From: Candidatus Aminicenantota bacterium | GTDB taxonomy: Bacteria > Acidobacteriota > Aminicenantia > Aminicenantales > UBA8522 | Reading direction: 5' to 3' | Assembly: GCA_016934895.1 (NCBI GenBank) | Contig: JAFGRZ010000307.1 | Span: forward strand, 1-8,823 | DNA length: 8,823 bases | Shown here: positions 4,523 through 8,823 of the stretch, in pieces | How the letters are laid out: each line of letters begins with the position of its first letter | How positions within the stretch are numbered: position 1 is the stretch's first letter | The notes under the pieces: generated by a model | Told to the model about the DNA's origin: nothing | What the model saw: the letters and a program-made list of their open reading frames with translations, nothing else | The model's database searches: none | Position numbers and translations under genes: made by a program

Positions 4523-6883
4523 TTAATTCTTCTTTTCCTTTTTCTCCGGCTCTGTCATGTCTATGACCTGCTGCATAAGATTTTTTTCGGAACGCCCGGG
4601 AAATTTTCTCACTTCAAAATAATCCGGTTTTTCCTGAACGGTCCATCGGTTGTTTATGGGTTCCACATCCGCCGTCTCCAAGAACGGATCGAGGGTGATT
4701 TTTTTGACTTCTTTCTTGAAGGCAAACACTTTTTGGGTATGATCGTTGGTATGGCGCCATATCTCGGCTGGAATTCTTTTCACTTCTTCTGAGCCGTCTT
4801 CGAATTCGAACTTAAGGATAAGCGGCATCACCATGCCGCCGATATTGGAAAAAGAGACTTCATAGTAATTGTATCCGGCATTGAGAATTTCTTTTTCCTC
4901 TTCTGTGAGCGACTCAAGATACTTTTTGTACTGATCTTCGTCCTGGGGAGTCACTTCGAGCGGATCATATTCATCATAGAAATCAAGCAGGGATTTGTCC
5001 TTTTCCATCGCGGTTTCCCGGATTTCCTTTTTATTGCGGATGTTGCTGATATACCTCTCTCTTAGACGGTTTTCCTGCTCTTGCTGTATGGTTTTTGCCA
5101 ATGTCGGCTCTCCGGTGTTTATTTTGTACCAGTTGACATTATCGATGGCGATATCCACGTGATCCGTGCCAAAAAACCAGCCGCGCCAGAACCAGTCGAG
5201 GTCTATACCGGAGGCATCTTCCATGGTGCGGAAAAAATCAGCCGGCATGGGGTGCTTGAATTTCCATCTTTGAGCAAACTCCTTGAAAGCCGAATCGAAC
5301 AATTCCCTCCCCATGATGGTCTCGCGCAGGATATTGAGCCCGGCCGCCGTTTTAGCATAAGCATTGCTTCCGACATGCATGTCAGCGTCCGGAGCCGTCA
5401 TGATGGGAGACATATATTTCTTTTCGCCCTTCATGTACCCGGTCATGGTATAGGCAGGCCCGCTTCTTTGGGCGAATGTCCTGTCCCATTCCTGCTCGGA
5501 TAGATATTCCAAGAAGGTGTTCAGGCCTTCATCCATCCAGGCCCATTGGCGTTCGTCCGAGTTCACGATCATAGGAAAAAAGTTGTGTCCGAACTCATGG
5601 ATGATCACACCGATAAGGCTGTATTTCAATCGCTCTGAATAAGTGCCGTCGGGCTCGGGAATGCCCCCGTTGAAAGCGATCATGGGATACTCCATTCCAC
5701 CGCCTCTTGCCGTCAGTGCAGATATGGCTTTGGGATAGGGATATTCGAAGGTGAATTTCGAATAGACTTTTAAGGCATGAGCCACGGCCTTTGTGGAATA
5801 TCTTTCCCATAGGGGATTCCCTGTTTTATCGTAATAGGACATGGCGAGCACGGTTCGGTTTCCGAATTTAACAGCCATGGCATCCCATATGAATTTCCTC
5901 GAGCTCACAAAGGCGAAATCGCGGACATTTTCTGCCTCAAAGATCCATGTTTTTTTATCTTCAGAACGCTCTTTTTCATTCTGAACGGCTTCTTCTTCGG
6001 TGATGATTAAAATGGTATCTTGTGTGGAGTCTTCCGCTCTGCTGAGCCGGTCTCTTTGTTCGGAAGTCAATGTCTGTTCAGGATTCTTCAAGGTTCCGGT
6101 GGCACCGATGACGTGGTCAGCAGGAGCTGTAATCAGCACGGTATAATTACCGAAGGGAAGCGAGAATTCTCCGTTCCCCAGAAACTGTTTGTGCTGCCAT
6201 CCCTGGGCTTCAGTATACACGGCTAAACGCGGGAAAAATTGGGCCACGGCGAAAACATAATTTCCATCTTCTTCGTAATAGATATATCCTGATCTTCCGT
6301 GAGTCTTCTGCCTGTCGTTGATGTTGTACCACCATTTTATTCTGAAAGAATATTCTGAATGAGGTTTTAATTCTTTAGGGAGATCCACCCGCATCATCGT
6401 GTCCACGATTTTATAGGACAGTTCATTTCCATTTTCGTCTTTGACCCATTCGATTTTAAATCCTCCATCAAAATCGTTGTGCAGCCTTTGGAGCATCATG
6501 ACGTTCATGGGATCGGATATCCTGTCCGCGCTCACTTCGCCTGCCAGGGAATTTTTCTCGCGAATATTCTGGTCGAGCTGAAGCCATAGGTAGGAAAGCG
6601 AATCGGGCGAATGATTAAAATAGGTGATGGTCTCTTCACCGGACAGCCGCTGAATCTTTTCGTCCAGTTCAACAGACATCTCGTAGTCGACCCTTTGCTG
6701 CCAGTATTCAGGACCTGGTGCACCCGAGGCCGTGCGGTACTGGTTAGGAGTGGGGAGTTCTTGGGAGAGCTGACGGAATTGGTTTTTCTGCTGTTTTTCT
6801 TCCTGAGCGGATGTCAATGGAAGAGGCAAAACAGCCAACGAAAAAATGACGAAAAAGCCTAGAGAAACGACCTTATTAGGCAT
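4523..6883 (-). CDS. Secreted M1-family zinc metallopeptidase
   Basis: The 786-residue product carries the gluzincin signature HEFGH at 429-433 (catalytic Glu430). The third zinc ligand, Glu452, lies in WMDEG, 18 residues on, the standard M1 spacing. GGGMEYP at 394-400 replaces the usual GxMEN substrate-binding motif, and a Tyr in SNAYAKTAAGL further on is the likely transition-state tyrosine. Residues 1-26 are a signal peptide (basic MPNK, hydrophobic core, TSA then Gln), so it should act outside the cytoplasm, probably trimming peptides from the N-terminus. The start at 6883 is chosen because GGAGG (6893-6889) sits 5 bases upstream; ATG 6904 would add seven residues and bury that site. The last ~180 residues are highly charged and not assigned. 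The gene is AT-richer than the genes to its left and is divergent from the HD-domain gene. Confidence 0.9.
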   Translation of the reverse strand: MPNKVVSLGFFVIFSLAVLPLPLTSAQEEKQQKNQFRQLSQELPTPNQYRTASGAPGPEYWQQRVDYEMSVELDEKIQRLSGEETITYFNHSPDSLSYLWLQLDQNIREKNSLAGEVSADRISDPMNVMMLQRLHNDFDGGFKIEWVKDENGNELSYKIVDTMMRVDLPKELKPHSEYSFRIKWWYNINDRQKTHGRSGYIYYEEDGNYVFAVAQFFPRLAVYTEAQGWQHKQFLGNGEFSLPFGNYTVLITAPADHVIGATGTLKNPEQTLTSEQRDRLSRAEDSTQDTILIITEEEAVQNEKERSEDKKTWIFEAENVRDFAFVSSRKFIWDAMAVKFGNRTVLAMSYYDKTGNPLWERYSTKAVAHALKVYSKFTFEYPYPKAISALTARGGGMEYPMIAFNGGIPEPDGTYSERLKYSLIGVIIHEFGHNFFPMIVNSDERQWAWMDEGLNTFLEYLSEQEWDRTFAQRSGPAYTMTGYMKGEKKYMSPIMTAPDADMHVGSNAYAKTAAGLNILRETIMGRELFDSAFKEFAQRWKFKHPMPADFFRTMEDASGIDLDWFWRGWFFGTDHVDIAIDNVNWYKINTGEPTLAKTIQQEQENRLRERYISNIRNKKEIRETAMEKDKSLLDFYDEYDPLEVTPQDEDQYKKYLESLTEEEKEILNAGYNYYEVSFSNIGGMVMPLILKFEFEDGSEEVKRIPAEIWRHTNDHTQKVFAFKKEVKKITLDPFLETADVEPINNRWTVQEKPDYFEVRKFPGRSEKNLMQQVIDMTEPEKKEKKN

Positions 6884-6888
6884 ACAAA

Positions 6889-6893
6889 CCTCC
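6889..6893 (-). promoter_or_regulatory. Ribosome site fixing the M1 peptidase start
   Basis: GGAGG on the minus strand, 5 bases before ATG 6883, selects this codon over the in-frame ATG at 6904. Confidence 0.8.
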
Positions 6894-6929
6894 ATGTAAA
6901 ACAACTGAAAAAAAATTTAGCATAATGTC

Positions 6930-6958
6930 TATTTACTTGTCTTTTTATGAAAAATCAA
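6930..6958 (-). promoter_or_regulatory. Possible promoter of the M1 peptidase gene
   Basis: On the minus strand TTGATT (6958-6953) and TAAATA (6935-6930) are separated by 17 bases, giving a start near 6923 and a leader of about 40 bases. The whole 143-base divergent spacer is AT-rich, so chance matches are easy. Confidence 0.35.
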
Positions 6959-7026
6959 ATACACATAAAGAGCGAACGCAGGATAGAACAGCGTTACTAT
7001 TTTAATACGGCTCAGGTCTTTAAAAG

Positions 7027-7809
7027 GTGATTACGCAAAAGAGCTTGCAGAATATCGAATCCTGGTTTGAAAACCATGTCCAGAAATTCAGATCTTCTGA
7101 CAAAGGATACACTCAAAACATAGAATTAAAAAAGGACCATACTTTCAGGGTATGCGAGGAAATCACGCGATTAGGGAAAAGCCTTGATCTCAGTATGAAT
7201 GACCTTCGTCTGGCCAAAACGATCGCTCTTCTCCATGATGTGGGCCGATTTGAACAGTACGACCGCTACAGGACCTTTGCTGATTACAAATCCGAAGACC
7301 ACGCCCAATTGGGCATAAAGGTAATCAATCAGGAAAATGTTCTCAAAGGAATCGACCCATCCACCAAAAGGGTCATCATTTGTGCCATTTCTTACCACAA
7401 CAGAGCGCATCTTCCCATAAATGAAAGCGAACGCTGCCTGTTTTTTGCCAAATTACTCAGAGATGCCGATAAGCTGGATATCCTTTATGTGGTGACAGAA
7501 TACTACCAAAATAGCGTCCAACATTCCAACCAAAGCCTTGAGCTCGAACTGCCGGATACACCCCATATATCTGATGAGGTCTATCAAAAGCTTATCTCAG
7601 GGAAAATCGTCAGCTCGCAGCATGTCCAAAGCCTGAATGATTTCAAGCTTCTTCAAATGGCTTGGGTGTATGACGTGAATTTTCTCATCACATACAGGCT
7701 CATCAAAGAAAGGAAGTACCTGGAAAAAATCAGGGACTCTTTTCCAAAGTCAGAGAGGGTCAAGAAAGCCTTTGCCAAGGTCCAGTCGTATCTCGACTCA
7801 AAAGCTTAG
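7027..7809 (+). CDS. HD-domain protein, putative metal-dependent phosphohydrolase
   Basis: This 260-residue soluble protein has the full set of HD-superfamily metal ligands in order: His38 (KKDHTFRV), His70-Asp71 (LLHDVGRF), His92 (SEDHAQLG), His124 (SYHNRAH) and Asp146 (RDADKLD). The six-ligand pattern is that of a two-metal HD hydrolase, which acts on nucleotides or other phosphoesters. The substrate cannot be read from the sequence. No GYP motif, sensor domain or membrane segment is present. The frame opens directly after TAA 7021-7023. GTG 7027 is the first possible start and is needed to keep the N-terminal helix before His38, but no well-placed ribosome site precedes it. TTG 7045 is an alternative; the first in-frame ATG (codon 57) is too late. 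The gene shares the AT-rich composition of the divergent peptidase gene and converges on the thymidylate-synthase-family gene. Confidence 0.85.
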   Translation: MITQKSLQNIESWFENHVQKFRSSDKGYTQNIELKKDHTFRVCEEITRLGKSLDLSMNDLRLAKTIALLHDVGRFEQYDRYRTFADYKSEDHAQLGIKVINQENVLKGIDPSTKRVIICAISYHNRAHLPINESERCLFFAKLLRDADKLDILYVVTEYYQNSVQHSNQSLELELPDTPHISDEVYQKLISGKIVSSQHVQSLNDFKLLQMAWVYDVNFLITYRLIKERKYLEKIRDSFPKSERVKKAFAKVQSYLDSKA

Positions 7810-7830
7810 AAAAAACAGAAATGGACAAGG

Positions 7831-7857
7831 CCGGGGGTCTTCCACAAGATCCCCCGG
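7831..7857. terminator. Bidirectional hairpin between converging genes
   Basis: CCGGGGGTCTT (7831-7841) pairs with AAGATCCCCCGG (7846-7857) around the loop CCAC, with one bulged base. It lies 21 bases past the HD gene stop and 20 bases past the end of the opposing gene, which is ideal for a shared terminator. No T-run follows directly on the plus strand. On the minus strand a T6 tract appears only some 14 bases after the stem. Confidence 0.6.
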
Positions 7858-7877
7858 ATCGATGATTCCCGGCAGGC

Positions 7878-8699
7878 TCAGCCGCCGTCTTTTTCCCGCC
7901 TCAGTTTCTCGCGGGCTTCGGCGAACATCGGCTCGGCGTATTCGGACGGCCAGGTCCGGTCTTCGAAACTCCGCTTCTCGATAAGCGTCAAAAATCCCTT
8001 GAATTCCTCGAAGTACGAACCATAGATGTGAAAGCTGTCCACGAGGTCGGCGTAGCGGCCGACCCGAACAGGGCGGCCCATCCTTTCCGAGATCCGGCCG
8101 GCGATGACTCTCTGCAGGTCGGTCAGGGCGAAGACGTTCATGTAGGCGGCCTTGTAAGCGTCCCGCGAGCGCCAGTGCGTGTTCATGTTGAGGACGAGGC
8201 CGCCCTTCTCTTCGGGCAGCAACCGGCACCAGACCCGCTGCAGGCAGGGCGGATCATAAGTCGGCGGATCGAGCTTCGGATTCCAGGTAATGGCCTGAGC
8301 CCGGCGTGAATGACCCGCTTGACTGAGCTTGTCGACGATATAGTCGATCTGGTCGATGACCGAGCCCTCGATTTCGTAGGCGAAGAGGCGTTTGTGGTAG
8401 GTGTAGGTCCATTTCCCCTCTTCGGGCGCGATCCAGTGGTCATGGACGCCGTCCACGACCTCCTGCCGGTAGATCTCGAGATCCTCCAGGCCGCCCGGAA
8501 AGGCGCGATGGATGCGCGGCTCCAGGAAGGGGTTTTCGACGACCCACATCATCGTGCAGTCTTTGCTGGGCGGGTCGCCGGGCCTGTCGTACTCGGTCTG
8601 GATAGCCACTCCTTTCTCCCAACAGGCCAGGACGGCCTTCTCCCAGGCTTCGGGCAGGGTTTTCCCGTGGATATAAAGGGTCGGAATCAGTCCTTGCAC
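7878..8699 (-). CDS. Thymidylate synthase-family (ThyA-like) protein
   Basis: The 273-residue protein has the ThyA/dCMP-hydroxymethylase core with E. coli-like spacing. Arg132-Arg133 (SRRAQAITWN) lie 20 residues before the catalytic Cys152 (PPCLQ). Arg177-Ser178 (HWRSRDAYKAAYMN) sits 11 residues before Asn188, and His224/Tyr226 (SFHIYGSYF) correspond to the nucleotide-sugar-binding pair. Asn188 is the residue that favours dUMP; dCMP hydroxymethylases carry Asp there. The expected reaction is methylation of dUMP to dTMP with methylene-tetrahydrofolate. However, the residue after the cysteine is Leu instead of His, the N-terminal half is unlike E. coli ThyA, and the C-terminus is a charged helix ending DGG without the hydrophobic APVAI-type tail. 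Specificity is therefore open. The start is GTG 8699, with GTGAGG a few bases upstream, overlapping the end of the preceding gene. The two form an operon separated by 7 bases. Confidence 0.85.
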   Translation of the reverse strand: MQGLIPTLYIHGKTLPEAWEKAVLACWEKGVAIQTEYDRPGDPPSKDCTMMWVVENPFLEPRIHRAFPGGLEDLEIYRQEVVDGVHDHWIAPEEGKWTYTYHKRLFAYEIEGSVIDQIDYIVDKLSQAGHSRRAQAITWNPKLDPPTYDPPCLQRVWCRLLPEEKGGLVLNMNTHWRSRDAYKAAYMNVFALTDLQRVIAGRISERMGRPVRVGRYADLVDSFHIYGSYFEEFKGFLTLIEKRSFEDRTWPSEYAEPMFAEAREKLRREKDGG

Positions 8700-8706
8700 G
8701 GCGGCC

Positions 8707-8823
8707 TCACCTTTTCAGAAAAGCGGAGACCAGGACGACGACTCCCACGGCGATCAGAATGAGCGGCCACCACTCCATGAACCCGATGAGGTAGGAGCCG
8801 CCGATGATCGCCAGGATGAGTCC
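8707..8823 (-). CDS. C-terminal end of small LiaI-like membrane protein (partial)
   Basis: Read on the minus strand from the window edge, 38 codons are open before TGA 8707-8709. They encode a Gly/Leu/Ile-rich helix (GLILAIIGGSYLIG), then FMEWWPLILIAVGVVVL and SAFLKR. The W-W-P-L-I-L-I-x-x-G pattern between two hydrophobic segments is typical of LiaI/LiaF-like (DUF5668) transmembrane regions found in cell-envelope stress proteins. The N-terminal part lies outside the window. The stop is 7 bases before the GTG of the thymidylate-synthase-family gene, whose ribosome site overlaps the last codons, so the two are co-transcribed and probably coupled. The family call is from the motif only. Confidence 0.6.
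   Translation of the reverse strand, partial: GLILAIIGGSYLIGFMEWWPLILIAVGVVVLVSAFLKR

Noticed and set aside
6902..6904. Upstream ATG as start of the M1 peptidase
   Set aside because: It would place the strong GGAGG inside the coding region and put seven extra residues before an otherwise typical signal peptide.
1..8823. CRISPR array, tRNA, rRNA, intact insertion sequence
   Set aside because: No regularly spaced repeats, no cloverleaf with a CCA-type acceptor, no rRNA-like conserved segments and no transposase-type reading frame were found.

Overview
The window looks like a piece of chromosome from an uncultivated-type bacterium. Most of it is GC-rich (about 60-70% in lines I sampled by eye). 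The best phylogenetic hint is a broken gene at 4149-4465. It keeps a double-CXXC zinc ribbon followed by a stretch that reads like the hinge region of a bacterial Ser/Thr kinase. I associate this architecture, from memory, with Candidatus Aminicenantes and other Acidobacteriota-like genomes. Strong GGAGG-type ribosome sites and an exported M1 peptidase fit a Gram-negative-type bacterium. The taxon remains an inference.

Left part (1-2005): a two-gene minus-strand operon encodes a VTT/DedA-like membrane protein and a soluble phospholipase-D-fold protein with two intact HKD motifs. Stop and start are one base apart. A near-consensus sigma70 promoter precedes the operon. The promoter and both genes lie between perfect 18-bp inverted repeats (77-94 and 1909-1926). 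The right-hand repeat is one arm of a roughly 99-bp palindromic element (1907-2005), whose other arm is a diverged direct copy of 46-94. More inverted repeats sit in the first 240 bases. This looks like a cassette framed by short non-coding mobile or REP/MITE-like sequences.

Middle (2180-4465): a 62-codon minus-strand gene for a small exported or anchored Cys-containing protein is divergent from a single-chain iron-sulfur L-serine dehydratase. The dehydratase has its beta domain, an ACT-like insert and its alpha domain in one chain. After it comes the kinase fossil, which keeps its Shine-Dalgarno and zinc ribbon but has lost most of the catalytic domain.

Right part (4523-8823): a secreted M1-family zinc metallopeptidase (minus) and an HD-domain putative phosphohydrolase (plus) are divergent. 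They form a clearly AT-richer block of about 3.3 kb that starts at the kinase fossil and ends at a GC-rich hairpin (7831-7857). Beyond the hairpin the sequence is GC-rich again. It holds a minus-strand operon: the last 38 codons of a small LiaI-like membrane protein, then a thymidylate-synthase-family enzyme. No rRNA, tRNA, CRISPR array or intact transposase was seen. No single obvious new system stands out. The most interesting items are the repeat-framed lipid-type cassette, the kinase fossil beside the base-composition boundary, and the divergent thymidylate-synthase homologue.
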